A DNA stretch of 29,598 bases from assembly GCA_035652315.1 (NCBI GenBank), contig DASREA010000062.1, positions 1-29,598 of the forward strand, in the 5' to 3' direction. A model generated the notes under the pieces. It did no database searches and was not told the DNA's origin. It saw only the letters and a program-made list of their open reading frames with translations. Of this stretch, positions 16,242 to 24,508 are shown piece after piece; the stretch's first letter is position 1, and the number at the start of each line of letters is the position of its first letter. This DNA is from CANKHA01 sp035652315. GTDB lineage: Bacteria > Pseudomonadota > Alphaproteobacteria > Rhizobiales > Xanthobacteraceae. Made by a program: the position numbers and the translations under genes.

Positions 16242-16727
16242 ATGCTGTATGAAGCCGAATTCTGGGTGGCCGTGGGTTTTATCGTCTTCCTCGCACTGCT
16301 CGGCTTCGTCGGCGTGCATCGCCAACTCGCGAAGGCGCTGGACGATCGTGCCGCCCGGATCAAAGCCGAGCTCGACGATGCCCGACGCCTGCGGGAAGAA
16401 GCCGCCAAGCTGCTCGCCGAATACGAGCGCAAGCGCCACGAGGCGGAAACCGAGGCAGCTCTTATCGTCAGCGGCGCTAAGGCCGACGCGGAACGCATGG
16501 CGCTGGAAGCCAAGACCAAGCTCGACGAATTCGTCAGCCGGCGGACCAAGCTCGCCGAGAGCAAGATCGCGCAGGCCGAGATTCAGGCGATGGCCGAGGT
16601 CAAGGCCGCGGCCGCCGACGCCGCGGCCGCGGCGGCCGAGAAAATCCTGCGCGACACAGCCAAGGGCGACGTGGCGCAGAAACTGCTCGACAGCAGCATC
16701 GCGGACATCAAAAACAAGTTCAATTAG
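16242..16727 (+). CDS. atpF: ATP synthase Fo subunit b
   Basis: This 161-residue stator subunit has an N-terminal membrane helix (FWVAVGFIVFLALLGFVGVH, about 6-25) and a long coiled coil rich in Ala, Glu and Lys, including an Ala-rich run near residues 124-136. It partners with the b' subunit encoded 40 bases upstream. GAGGAAACG precedes the ATG at 16242. It is the last gene of the Fo cluster; no F1 genes (atpHAGDC) follow, which fits the usual split of Fo and F1 operons in this class. Confidence 0.95.
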   Translation: MLYEAEFWVAVGFIVFLALLGFVGVHRQLAKALDDRAARIKAELDDARRLREEAAKLLAEYERKRHEAETEAALIVSGAKADAERMALEAKTKLDEFVSRRTKLAESKIAQAEIQAMAEVKAAAADAAAAAAEKILRDTAKGDVAQKLLDSSIADIKNKFN

Positions 16728-16864
16728 CTCCTTCCTTTTAGGCGATTTTGCCGCTTTTTCCTTCGCCGACTCTTCTAATAACCCCCCGTTGCCGCTTATG
16801 ATTCGCTAGCGATTCGTTGGGGGAATGCGGCGGCGCACTGCCAGCCAGGCATTCGGAGGGGCCG

Positions 16865-17521
16865 ATGGTCATCTTCGATTGTAATGGCGTACTTGTCGAC
16901 AGCGAGGGGATTGCCGCCAGCGTAGCGGCGGAAGAGTTCAACCGGATCGGCTTCCCGCTGACGCCGGAGATTGTCGGACGCCACTTCGCGGGCCGACGCA
17001 ACGCCGATATGTTTGCTGCGGTGGAAGCCGCAACGGGCCGCAAGCTGCCGTCCACTTTCAATGCGATCGTGACCGCCGCGATCCTGCGCCGCTTTCGCAC
17101 CGAGCTGCGCGCCATGCCCCATGTCGCCTATGCCTTGACCTGGCTACGCGGGCCGAAATGCGTTGCCTCTTCGTCGAGCCTCGAACGGATCCGGGTCAGC
17201 CTGGAGACCACGGACCTCCTGCGCTTTTTCGGCGTCAATCTTTTTTCGGCGACCGACGTGGCGCGCGGGAAACCGGCGCCCGATCTTTTCCTGCGCACCG
17301 CCGCGCGCATGGGCATAACGCCGGCGGATTGCATCGTGGTCGAGGATTCGGCGCCCGGCGTGGCCGCGGCCTGCGCCGCGGGAATGACGGCCATCGGATT
17401 CCTCGGCGCCAATCATTCGGACCCAAGCGCCGGGGCAAGCCTGATGGCGGCCGGCGCCCGCACCATCATTGCCGATATGCGCGCGCTCAAGAGTACGGTA
17501 TTCGCCCTGCGCGGATGGTAG
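16865..17521 (+). CDS. HAD-superfamily hydrolase, subfamily IA, with DxN motif
   Basis: This 218-residue protein has the HAD fold with a helical cap (about 15-90), as in phosphoglycolate phosphatase or beta-phosphoglucomutase relatives. Motif I is FDCNGVLVDSE: nucleophile D5 is present, but the usual second Asp is N7. Motif II is SSSS near residue 102, motif III has the lysine of ARGKPAPD, and motif IV is VVEDSAPGV. ATG at 16865 is chosen because GGAGG lies just upstream and the protein then starts directly at motif I; a TTG at 16817 would add 16 unconserved residues. It lies about 140 bases after atpF and converges on the lipoprotein gene. Substrate unknown. Confidence 0.88.
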   Translation: MVIFDCNGVLVDSEGIAASVAAEEFNRIGFPLTPEIVGRHFAGRRNADMFAAVEAATGRKLPSTFNAIVTAAILRRFRTELRAMPHVAYALTWLRGPKCVASSSSLERIRVSLETTDLLRFFGVNLFSATDVARGKPAPDLFLRTAARMGITPADCIVVEDSAPGVAAACAAGMTAIGFLGANHSDPSAGASLMAAGARTIIADMRALKSTVFALRGW

Positions 17522-17528
17522 CGGGCGC

Positions 17529-18263
17529 TCAGGTATGAGCGGCCGGCTTGCGCGGCTTGGTAGCAGGCTTCTTCACCGGCTTCTTCGTTTCCGCCACCGG
17601 ATCGAAGCCAACATAGACGATATAAGAATTGATCTCGTCGACCACAGGGAAGCTGACGTCGCTGTCGATATGGACGAAGGAATTGTCGGTCTTGCCGTCG
17701 GGGATGCTGACCGAAACCTTGGCGAGTTTCGAGACGATAGTCCTCGGCTGCGGGCCTTCCTGCACAACGGCAATTCGCAACGGCAATTCCACGTCGCCGG
17801 GACCGCCGGCGGGGCCGACCAAGACCCGGCCCTGAACACCGACCTTCATATGCATGACGTGGTCCGTCACTTTGCAGTCGCGCGCCATGTCGCCAATTGT
17901 GCCTTGGTAGCGCAGCGAATAGGGATCCGTATTGCCCGGCGGCAGGATGAGCGTCGCGGCGCCCTGCCTCACCGTGATGTCTGGGCAAACAGTCTCCACC
18001 GGGTTGGCGTAGAGCGGCAGAGAGGTTTCCGGCTGCGCGTTCTTAGTGCCGAAGAACTCGGCGAAGCGGCTTCCGACCGAGGGCGAGGCCGTGGTGGGGC
18101 TGCCGGAGCCGGACGCGGCCGTCGATGCCGAGGCATTCGATCCCTCGCCTCCGCCGAAAATCCGCTGGGTAGAACAGCCCGCCGCCAGAACGGCCAAGGA
18201 AATGGCCGCAACGGCACGAAGAGTCCCGTAGCGGAGGCCTGGAATCCCTGTCGCCAAACTCAT
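17529..18263 (-). CDS. Predicted lipoprotein of unknown function
   Basis: The 244-residue protein has a type II signal peptide with lipobox LAAGC and lipidated C30, so it should be anchored in the outer or inner membrane facing the periplasm. Residues 31-65 are a Gly/Ser/Ala linker. Residues 85-225 look like a beta-rich conserved domain: it opens with VETVCPDITVRQGAATL, has a second Cys in ARDCKVTDHVMHMKVGVQGR, and contains GGPGDVELPLRIAVVQEG. The last 20 residues are Lys/Pro/Ala-rich (KKPATKPRKPAA), possibly binding cell wall or DNA. I do not recognise a named family. It converges on the HAD gene with a seven-base gap and is co-oriented with the downstream end of the oxidase locus, 74 bases away. 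Confidence 0.85.
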   Translation of the reverse strand: MSLATGIPGLRYGTLRAVAAISLAVLAAGCSTQRIFGGGEGSNASASTAASGSGSPTTASPSVGSRFAEFFGTKNAQPETSLPLYANPVETVCPDITVRQGAATLILPPGNTDPYSLRYQGTIGDMARDCKVTDHVMHMKVGVQGRVLVGPAGGPGDVELPLRIAVVQEGPQPRTIVSKLAKVSVSIPDGKTDNSFVHIDSDVSFPVVDEINSYIVYVGFDPVAETKKPVKKPATKPRKPAAHT

Positions 18264-18337
18264 GCTCGCTTGATCCCCACGACTTCGAACAAATTATAGC
18301 ACCGCGACCGTGGCGGGCGCGTGGCGGCCAAAAATGG

Positions 18338-18925
18338 TTAAGGCGCCGCGTCGCCCTTCAGGCGCGCATAAAGCAGATGGTCCTGCCAGGATCCGTTGAT
18401 GCAGAGATATTCCCGGGCGTAGCCCTCCCGCGTGAAACCTGTTCTTTCCAGCAGCCGGATCGACGCGGCATTGGTGGGGAGACAGGCGGCCTCTACGCGG
18501 CGTAGGCGCAAGCTCGAAAAGCTATAGCCAAGGAGCGCGCGCACCGCGACGGTCATATAGCCGCGCCGGGCATAGGCCTCGCCCATCCAATAGCCGAGGC
18601 TGGCGGATTGCGCGACCCCACGACGTATGTTGGTCAAGGTCACACCGCCGACCATGGTGTTATCGACGGTGCGGAAAATGAAAAAGGGATAGCCCTGATC
18701 GCGGCGCTGATCTTCCAAATAGCGCCGGATGCGCCGCCGAAAGGCGCTGCGGCTGAGATCGTCGGCGGGCCATGTCGGCTCCCAGGGCACCAGGAAGTCG
18801 CGGCTTGCCGCACGCAAGGCCGCCCATTCCTCGAAATGCGCCATTTGCGGCGTGCGCAAGATCACGCTTTCTCCGGCGACCGAAAACGTAGATTCGGCGA
18901 GACTCGCTGAGCGAAAGAACGCCAT
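18338..18925 (-). CDS. GNAT acetyltransferase, RimJ/RimL-like
   Basis: This 195-residue protein fits the RimJ/RimL group of GNAT N-acetyltransferases, which acetylate the N-terminal amine of ribosomal or other proteins using acetyl-CoA. Visible features are the start RTPQMAHFEEW, the strand pair VDNTMVGGVTLTNI, the family motif LGYWMGEAYARRGYMTVAV (acetyl-CoA loop region) and NAASIRLLERTGFTREGYAREY at the C-terminus. It starts 15 bases after the M16 peptidase stop, so it is probably the last gene of that transcript. Its own ribosome-binding site is weak, which fits coupled translation. The exact target is unknown. Confidence 0.9.
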   Translation of the reverse strand: MAFFRSASLAESTFSVAGESVILRTPQMAHFEEWAALRAASRDFLVPWEPTWPADDLSRSAFRRRIRRYLEDQRRDQGYPFFIFRTVDNTMVGGVTLTNIRRGVAQSASLGYWMGEAYARRGYMTVAVRALLGYSFSSLRLRRVEAACLPTNAASIRLLERTGFTREGYAREYLCINGSWQDHLLYARLKGDAAP

Positions 18926-18940
18926 GCGGGTTGATCGGGC

Positions 18941-20212
18941 TCAGGCCGCCTCGCGATAAAGGTTGGCAGCGATGGTTGCCGCTGCTTCGAGCCCCGTTCC
19001 CGGGCCGAGCACGGCGACGGCGGGGCGGCTGCTGCGGATCATCTTGCCGCCGGCGGCGCGTGCGCTTTCAACGGTGACCGCCTCGATCTTAGCGACAAGC
19101 TCGGGGACCGGGATCGGCCTGCCGAAGGCCAGCATTTGCCGGGCCAGTTGCTCGGCACGGGAACGCGAACTTTCCAACGCCATCAACAAACCAGCCTTCA
19201 TCTGCGCCTTGGCGCGGGCGACTTCGGCCTCGGTCAGATTTTCCGCCGCAGCGGTAATCTGGTCAACGACAACCCGCATCAATTCAGGCGCGTCCGCCTC
19301 GGCAGTGCCGCTGTAGAGCGAGAACATCCCCGTGTCGGCATAGGACAAGTGGAAGGCATAGATGGAATAGCAAAGACCACGTTTCTCGCGCACCTCCTGA
19401 AACAGCCGCGAGGACATGCCGCCGCCGAGCGCACTTGTAAAGACCTGCAGGCTGTACAGCGCGGGATCGGTCTGCGAGACGCCCTGCAGCGCCATAGTCA
19501 GATGGACCTGCTCGAGATCGCGCTTTTCGATATGCACCCCGCCACCGAACCGGGCGGGCTCGGGCACCGGCGCCGCAGGTCCTCCAAAACTTGCAAAACG
19601 CCGCTCGACTTCGGTGACGATCATCCCGTGGTCGAGTGCCCCCGCGGCTGCAACGATCATGTCGGGGGCCTTGTAATGACGCGCGAGGTAGGAGCGCAGC
19701 CGCATCCCGTCAAACGAGCGCACCGTCTCCGGCGTACCAAGAATCGAGCGGCCGAGCGGCTGCCGCGGGAATGCCATCGCTTGCAAATGATCAAAAACGA
19801 TATCGTCCGGCGTATCTTCGCTGGCGCCTATTTCCTGCACGATGACGTGCTGCTCGCGGCGCAGCTCGGTCGCGTCGAAAGTGGGATCAGCTAGAATGTC
19901 GGAAAGCACGTCGATCGCCAGCGGGACATCGGCTTTCAGTACGCGCGCATAATAGGCAGTCATTTCCGCGCTGGTTGCCGCATTGAGATCGCCGCCGACC
20001 GCTTCGATTTCCTCAGCGATCTGCCGCGCCGTGCGCCTGGAGGTGCCTTTGAAGGCCATGTGCTCCAGCAAATGCGAGATGCCATGCTCGTCGGGCCGCT
20101 CGTCGCGGCTGCCCGACCCGACCCAGACGCCGAGCGACGTCGTCTCAAGGTGCGGCATAGCGTCGGTCACAACCACAAGCCCGGATGGAAGACGCGTGAC
20201 TTCGACACTCAT
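18941..20212 (-). CDS. M16-family zinc peptidase (processing-peptidase-like)
   Basis: This 423-residue protein belongs to the M16B group related to mitochondrial processing peptidase beta. The inverted zinc motif HLLEH is at 47-51, and the third ligand E127 lies 76 residues after H51, the expected spacing. The C-terminal half has the Gly-rich loop LGGGMSSRLFQEVREKRGLCYS that contacts substrate. Length is normal. It has no signal peptide, so it should act in the cytoplasm; the substrate is unknown. Its ATG overlaps the thrC stop codon (ATGA), showing translational coupling, and thrC-M16-GNAT is a familiar alphaproteobacterial gene order. Confidence 0.95.
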   Translation of the reverse strand: MSVEVTRLPSGLVVVTDAMPHLETTSLGVWVGSGSRDERPDEHGISHLLEHMAFKGTSRRTARQIAEEIEAVGGDLNAATSAEMTAYYARVLKADVPLAIDVLSDILADPTFDATELRREQHVIVQEIGASEDTPDDIVFDHLQAMAFPRQPLGRSILGTPETVRSFDGMRLRSYLARHYKAPDMIVAAAGALDHGMIVTEVERRFASFGGPAAPVPEPARFGGGVHIEKRDLEQVHLTMALQGVSQTDPALYSLQVFTSALGGGMSSRLFQEVREKRGLCYSIYAFHLSYADTGMFSLYSGTAEADAPELMRVVVDQITAAAENLTEAEVARAKAQMKAGLLMALESSRSRAEQLARQMLAFGRPIPVPELVAKIEAVTVESARAAGGKMIRSSRPAVAVLGPGTGLEAAATIAANLYREAA

Positions 20213-21624
20213 GCGGCAGCTCCTTCTTGCGCGGCGCGGCTGGCCGCCAGAATGAAACGTTCAATCGCCAGCTGATCGGCCGGCAGCCGGGTAGCGCGTT
20301 CCGGCCTTTCGTTGAGGCCGGAAAGCCAGTCGGGAAGGGCTGGCCGCCGATGGCAAGCCGCCTCGACGGCATCGGGAAACTTGGCGGGATGCGCGGTCGC
20401 TAACGACACCATCGGCACCGACGGGTCGCGGCTTTCCTTCTCGGCGACGGCGATTCCGACCGCGGTGTGCGGATCGATGCAATAGCCTGCTTCCTTGAGC
20501 AACGCGCGGATGGTCGCCGCGGTTTCCTCTTCGTCGGCGCGATCCGCCGTGAAGAGCCCACGGATCATGGATAAGGCCCCGCCGGAAAGGCCGAAGGTTC
20601 CTGCCTGCGCCAGGGAATGCATCAAGGCGCGCACCGCGCTGGCATCGCGCTCATAGGCATCGAACAGCAGGCGCTCGAAATTCGACGACACCTGGATGTC
20701 CATGGAAGGAGACGTCGTGGGGACAACGCCGCGCAGTTCGTAGGTGCCCGTCGCCAGCGTGCGCACAAGGATGTCGTTGACGTTGGTGGCGATGACCAGG
20801 CGGTCAATCGGCAAGCCCATCCGCTGCGCGACATAACCTGCATAAATATCGCCGAAATTGCCGGTCGGCACTGTGAAGGCGATCTGGCGCTGCGGCGACC
20901 CCAATGTCACTGCGGCGGTGAAGTAATAGACGGCTTGCGCGACGATGCGCGCCCAGTTGATCGAATTGACACCGGAGAGCCGCACGCGGTCGCGGAAGGC
21001 ATGGTGATTGAACATGGCTTTCACTAGAGCTTGGCAATCATCGAAGGTGCCTTCGATAGCGAGCACATGCACGTTGCCCTCGCCGACGGTCGTCATCATC
21101 CGCCGCTGCACGTCGGAGATGCGCCCATGCGGGAACAGCACCACGACATCGGCCTGCGCGCAGCCGCGAAAGGCCTCGGCCGCGGCGCCGCCGGTGTCTC
21201 CGGAGGTCGCGACGACGATGGTCGCGCGTTCGCCGCGCAGCTTCAGGGCGTGGTCCATCATGCGGGCGAGGAGTTGCATGGCGACGTCCTTGAAGGCGAG
21301 CGTCGGGCCATGGAAAAGCTCGAGCACGAATTGATTGGGGCCGATCTGGACGAGCGGCACCGTCGCCGGGTGGCGGAAGCTGTCATAGGCCTCGCGCGCC
21401 ATGCGCCCAAGCTCCGCCTCGGAGATGGCATCGCCGACGAAAGGCCGGATCACCTCGACGGCGACCTCGGCATAGGGGCGGCCGGCGAAGCTCGCGATCG
21501 TGCGCGGATCGATCTGCGGCCAGCTTTCCGGAACATAGAGTCCGCCGTCGCTGGCGAGCCCGGCGAGCATGACCTCGACAAAGCCGAGGGGCGGGGCCTC
21601 GCCCCGGGTGGAAACGTAGCGCAC
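20209..21624 (-). CDS. thrC: Threonine synthase
   Basis: ThrC converts O-phosphohomoserine to threonine with PLP, the last step of threonine synthesis. The 471-residue length fits the long, yeast/enterobacterial-type class. Landmarks are MRYVSTRG at the start, GLASDGGLYVPE, the PLP lysine K112 in PTLAFKDVAMQ, ATSGDTGGAA for the phosphate region, SGVNSINWARI and VPTGNFGDIYAGY. The start is GTG at 21624 with GAGG 9 bases upstream. It follows the oxidase assembly genes on the same strand after a 163-base gap that holds a likely promoter, so it is probably expressed on its own as well. Confidence 0.97.
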   Translation of the reverse strand: MRYVSTRGEAPPLGFVEVMLAGLASDGGLYVPESWPQIDPRTIASFAGRPYAEVAVEVIRPFVGDAISEAELGRMAREAYDSFRHPATVPLVQIGPNQFVLELFHGPTLAFKDVAMQLLARMMDHALKLRGERATIVVATSGDTGGAAAEAFRGCAQADVVVLFPHGRISDVQRRMMTTVGEGNVHVLAIEGTFDDCQALVKAMFNHHAFRDRVRLSGVNSINWARIVAQAVYYFTAAVTLGSPQRQIAFTVPTGNFGDIYAGYVAQRMGLPIDRLVIATNVNDILVRTLATGTYELRGVVPTTSPSMDIQVSSNFERLLFDAYERDASAVRALMHSLAQAGTFGLSGGALSMIRGLFTADRADEEETAATIRALLKEAGYCIDPHTAVGIAVAEKESRDPSVPMVSLATAHPAKFPDAVEAACHRRPALPDWLSGLNERPERATRLPADQLAIERFILAASRAAQEGAAA

Positions 21625-21732
21625 AACCGGACCTCAACAGGGGGCCGGAGCGGCCTCGTGCCGTCCAGCGCACCAGTAACGTATTGAATTTGCTTATGTT
21701 CCAGCTCGGATCAGTAGAGCCGGGCAGGCCCA

Positions 21733-21761
21733 AGACTAGAGGGCGGCGCCGCTTTTCACAA
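21733..21761 (-). promoter_or_regulatory. Candidate sigma70 promoter for thrC
   Basis: Read on the minus strand, TTGTGA (21761-21756) and TAGTCT (21738-21733) are 17 bases apart. It lies in the gap between surf1 and thrC, roughly 110 bases before the thrC start. Only the spacing and partial consensus support it. Confidence 0.4.
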
Positions 21762-21787
21762 GGAAGCAATGGCCGCTCCGCGACGGA

Positions 21788-22549
21788 TCAGGCTCCCGAA
21801 TCCCGCCGGCCCCGCGTCTTGCCCCAGGCCCAAAAGCCAAAGCTGGCCGCCAGGACGAACGCAAGGCCGTACCAGGTGAGCGCATATTGCAGATGATTGT
21901 TCGGCAGGGTCGGTCGCAGCGGGCCCGGCTTTGGCACGCCGCCCGGCGGGATTGGCGTCTCCAGCTCGACATAAAAGGGGGCGACCGCTCCCCATTGCCG
22001 TGCCGCCGCCATCGCTGCGGGGTCGCGCACGAACCAGAGCTTATGGGCGGCATCGCTTTCGCCGACGAAGAGGCCCGGCGACTCCGGCCAACGCAAGGCG
22101 CCAACAACGGTCACCGTATCGCCAGGCGGCATCGCGAATGGCGCCGGCGCGCTGTGGCCGGAATCCGGCACGAAGCCACGGTTGATCACGATGGTCGCCC
22201 CACCGGGCAGCTTGGCCGGCGCCATGATCCAATAGCCGGGCCCGTGCACGTCCGGCCGCAGCGTCGAGCCGCTGGTGTAGACCAGGGCTTCCTCGCCCGG
22301 CAGAAATTTTGCCTGGAAGGTCACCCGGCGGAATTCATCGTCCTTTGGATCGAGCGTCTGCCATTGCGCCGGATCGGGCAGCGACACCGGCGCCGCCGCG
22401 GCGCGCTCGGTCAAGTCGGCGATCAGGCCTTCCTTCCAGGTCTTGCGCTGCACCTGCCAGCTGCCGAGCGAGAGAAGCACGACGAAGGCTGCTAGCGCGG
22501 CAACCGCCGGCACGGTCAAGCCGCCGCGTGCCGGCAATGCGGCCCTCAC
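21788..22549 (-). CDS. surf1: SURF1-family cytochrome oxidase assembly protein
   Basis: SURF1 (Shy1) helps insert heme a into cytochrome oxidase subunit I. The 253-residue protein has an N-terminal membrane helix (AVAALAAFVVLLSLGSWQVQR), a periplasmic domain with FLPGEEALVYTS, GPGYWIMAPAKL and TIVINRGFVP, and a C-terminal helix preceded by LPNNHLQYALTWYGLA, the family signature. GTG at 22549 is chosen over an upstream ATG because it overlaps the DUF983 stop as GTGA and has GGAG six bases upstream; the longer form would run deep into the upstream gene. It is the last of the oxidase assembly genes. Confidence 0.95.
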   Translation of the reverse strand: MRAALPARGGLTVPAVAALAAFVVLLSLGSWQVQRKTWKEGLIADLTERAAAAPVSLPDPAQWQTLDPKDDEFRRVTFQAKFLPGEEALVYTSGSTLRPDVHGPGYWIMAPAKLPGGATIVINRGFVPDSGHSAPAPFAMPPGDTVTVVGALRWPESPGLFVGESDAAHKLWFVRDPAAMAAARQWGAVAPFYVELETPIPPGGVPKPGPLRPTLPNNHLQYALTWYGLAFVLAASFGFWAWGKTRGRRDSGA

Positions 22550-22932
22550 GATTGGCTCCGCCGCTCGATCCGTCCTTCCTCGGCCTTGTGATGATATTGC
22601 AAAGCGATGAGCAGACCCTTCATCGATCGCAGCGGCGCCAGCGTCACCAAAAAGATAAGCGGCACCCAAAGCGCCGCATGGACCCAGAATGGCGGCCGGT
22701 AGAGCACCTCAATCGCCAGCGCCGCGCCGACCACGATGAAGCCGCCGATGAGGATAACGAAAATCGCCGGGCCGTCGCCGGCGTCGGCAAAGCCGTAATC
22801 GAGGCCGCAGACGTCGCAACGCGGACGCAAGGCCAAAAAATTCTGGAACAGCTTGCCTTGGCCGCAGCGCGGGCAGCGGCAGCGCAAACCACGGCCTATT
22901 GGTAAAGGAGCGAGTGAGGTGGTGTCACTCAT
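22546..22932 (-). CDS. DUF983 membrane protein with zinc-ribbon motif
   Basis: This 128-residue protein has an N-terminal zinc-ribbon-like part with CPRC (20-23), GKLFQNFL and CDVC (39-42), followed by two membrane helices (about 55-76 and 83-101). DUF983 proteins are regularly encoded between ctaE and surf1 in alphaproteobacteria and are presumed to help oxidase biogenesis, but the biochemical role is not established. Its stop overlaps the surf1 GTG. It lies downstream of a strong hairpin that may lower its expression relative to ctaE. Confidence 0.93.
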   Translation of the reverse strand: MSDTTSLAPLPIGRGLRCRCPRCGQGKLFQNFLALRPRCDVCGLDYGFADAGDGPAIFVILIGGFIVVGAALAIEVLYRPPFWVHAALWVPLIFLVTLAPLRSMKGLLIALQYHHKAEEGRIERRSQS

Positions 22933-22953
22933 GGATGTATCTCTTCAAAGCAA

Positions 22954-22979
22954 AGGGGCGGCGTCGCGACGCCGCCCCT
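22954..22979 (-). terminator. Hairpin between ctaE and DUF983 (attenuator or terminator)
   Basis: A perfect 13-base inverted repeat without a central spacer (22954-22966 with 22967-22979), nearly all G and C, is centred on TCGCGA. On the minus strand it follows the ctaE stop and is trailed by TTTGCTTTG, a moderate T tract. It could terminate part of the transcripts from the oxidase operon before DUF983 and surf1. Confidence 0.6.
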
Positions 22980-23003
22980 AATCGCAAGAACCGCGGCCTA
23001 CGC

Positions 23004-23849
23004 TTACTCTGGATGCGGCACGCCGGCGCCCCAAACATATATGCAGGCGAACAGGAATAGCCAGACGACGTCGACGAAGTGCCAGTACCAGGCGGCGAAC
23101 TCAAATCCGAGATGCTGCTGCGGCGTGAAATGCCCGCGATAAGCGCGGATCAGGCACACCGTCAGGAAGATCGTGCCGATGATGACGTGCGCGCCGTGGA
23201 AACCGGTGGCCATAAAAAATGTGGCGCCGTAGATATTGCCGGAGAAATTGAACGCGGCGTGGCTGTATTCAAATGCCTGAATGCAGGTGAAGCTGATGCC
23301 CAAAAGGATGGTCAGGATCAACCCCTGCTTCAGCCCCTTGCGGTCGTTTTCCAGCAGCGCATGGTGCGCCCAGGTGACGGTCGTGCCCGAGGTCAGCAGG
23401 ATCAGCGTATTGAGCAGCGGCAGGTGCCAAGGATCGAAAGTCTGAATGTTCTTGGGCGGCCAGACGCCGCCGGTCACCGCGACCCGCGCCACATCCGGCG
23501 CGGCATCGGGAAAGAGCGCCGTGTTGAAATACGCCCAAAACCAAGCTACGAAAAACATGACCTCGGAGGCGATGAACAACATCATGCCGTAACGGTGCGA
23601 TATCTGCACGACGCGGCTGTGATGGCCTTCCTCCTGCGCTTCGCGGATCACGTCCACCCACCAGCCCATCATCGTGTAAAGGATGCCGATGACGCCGACG
23701 CCGAAGACGAAAGGCGCGGCGACGAACAGATGATGCATCCAGCTGATGGCGCCGACGGCCGTCACGAAGGCGGCAAAGGAGCCGATTGCCGGCCATGGGC
23801 TCGGCTCGACGAGGTGGTAATCGTGATGCACCTGATGTGCGTCGGCCAT
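23004..23849 (-). CDS. ctaE: Cytochrome c oxidase subunit III
   Basis: Subunit III stabilises the aa3 oxidase core and its proton uptake. The 281-residue protein has about seven membrane helices. Landmarks are YHLVEPSPWP near the N-terminus, WWVDVIREAQEEGHHS, RYGMMLFIASEVMFFVAWFW with the conserved membrane Glu, TSGTTVTWAHHAL, and the C-terminal GFHGAHVIIGTIFL and WYWHFVDVVWLFLF. ATG at 23849 is preferred because GGAGAGG lies just upstream; an in-frame start 15 bases earlier overlaps that site. It follows ctaG by 53 bases. Confidence 0.97.
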   Translation of the reverse strand: MADAHQVHHDYHLVEPSPWPAIGSFAAFVTAVGAISWMHHLFVAAPFVFGVGVIGILYTMMGWWVDVIREAQEEGHHSRVVQISHRYGMMLFIASEVMFFVAWFWAYFNTALFPDAAPDVARVAVTGGVWPPKNIQTFDPWHLPLLNTLILLTSGTTVTWAHHALLENDRKGLKQGLILTILLGISFTCIQAFEYSHAAFNFSGNIYGATFFMATGFHGAHVIIGTIFLTVCLIRAYRGHFTPQQHLGFEFAAWYWHFVDVVWLFLFACIYVWGAGVPHPE

Positions 23850-23902
23850 CGTTATCCTCTCCATCCTTCCGGGACGCCGCTGGGCGGCCCCCGCGCTTGT
23901 TC

Positions 23903-24508
23903 CTAGTTAATGCTGTGCGAAGCCTCAATAGCGCTGTTCGCCACCGGCTGCGCGGGCTCGCGCGCGGGGTAATAAGTATAGGAAAGCGTGATCGTGTTCA
24001 GGCTGTCCTGCTCCGAATCCTTGGCAATCTTCGGATCGATGTAGAATACCACCGGCAAATCCCGCGTCTCGCCCGGAGCGAAACGCTGCTCGGTGAAGCA
24101 GAAGCAGTTGATCTTCTGAAAATACAAACCGGTCTGCGGCGGCGAAACATTATAGCCGGCCTGACCGGCGGTCTCGCGCGCCGAAAGATTGGTCACCTTG
24201 TAGAAGATCGTCACCACCTGGCCGATACGAACGTCGATCGAATTCTGTTCCGGACGGAATTTCCACGGCAGGCCGCCTTCGACATTAGCGTCGAAGCGCA
24301 CGGTGATCTTGCGGTCGAGCACGTGATCGGGCGCGCGATGCGACACCTGCGTCGTGCCGCCGAAGCCGGTGGTACGGCAGAACCAGTTGTAAAGCGGCAC
24401 CGCGGCGTAAGCGGCGCCGACCATTGCCGCGACGAAAGCGCCGCAGCAAGCCGCGATGACAAGATCGCGGCTGCGCCGGCGCATCGATTGATCATCGCGC
24501 TCGGTCAT
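23903..24508 (-). CDS. ctaG: Cytochrome c oxidase assembly protein CtaG (Cox11)
   Basis: CtaG/Cox11 delivers copper to the CuB site of subunit I. The 201-residue protein has one N-terminal membrane helix (about 16-38) with the periplasmic domain after it. Conserved C44 (YNWFCRTTGFGG) and the copper-binding CFCF pair C135/C137 (KINCFCFTEQ) are all present. PGETRDLPVVFYIDP and TLSYTYYP are also family hallmarks. Its ATG overlaps the coxF stop as ATGA, so the two are translationally coupled. Confidence 0.97.
   Translation of the reverse strand: MTERDDQSMRRRSRDLVIAACCGAFVAAMVGAAYAAVPLYNWFCRTTGFGGTTQVSHRAPDHVLDRKITVRFDANVEGGLPWKFRPEQNSIDVRIGQVVTIFYKVTNLSARETAGQAGYNVSPPQTGLYFQKINCFCFTEQRFAPGETRDLPVVFYIDPKIAKDSEQDSLNTITLSYTYYPAREPAQPVANSAIEASHSIN

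Noticed and set aside
16728..16864. Possible terminator after atpF
   Set aside because: T-rich sequence is present, but only a three-base GGC/GCC stem precedes it, so no stable hairpin is supported.
17526..17541. Short hairpin CGCTCA/TGAGCG between the HAD and lipoprotein genes
   Set aside because: Only six pairs with no T tract; too weak to call a terminator.
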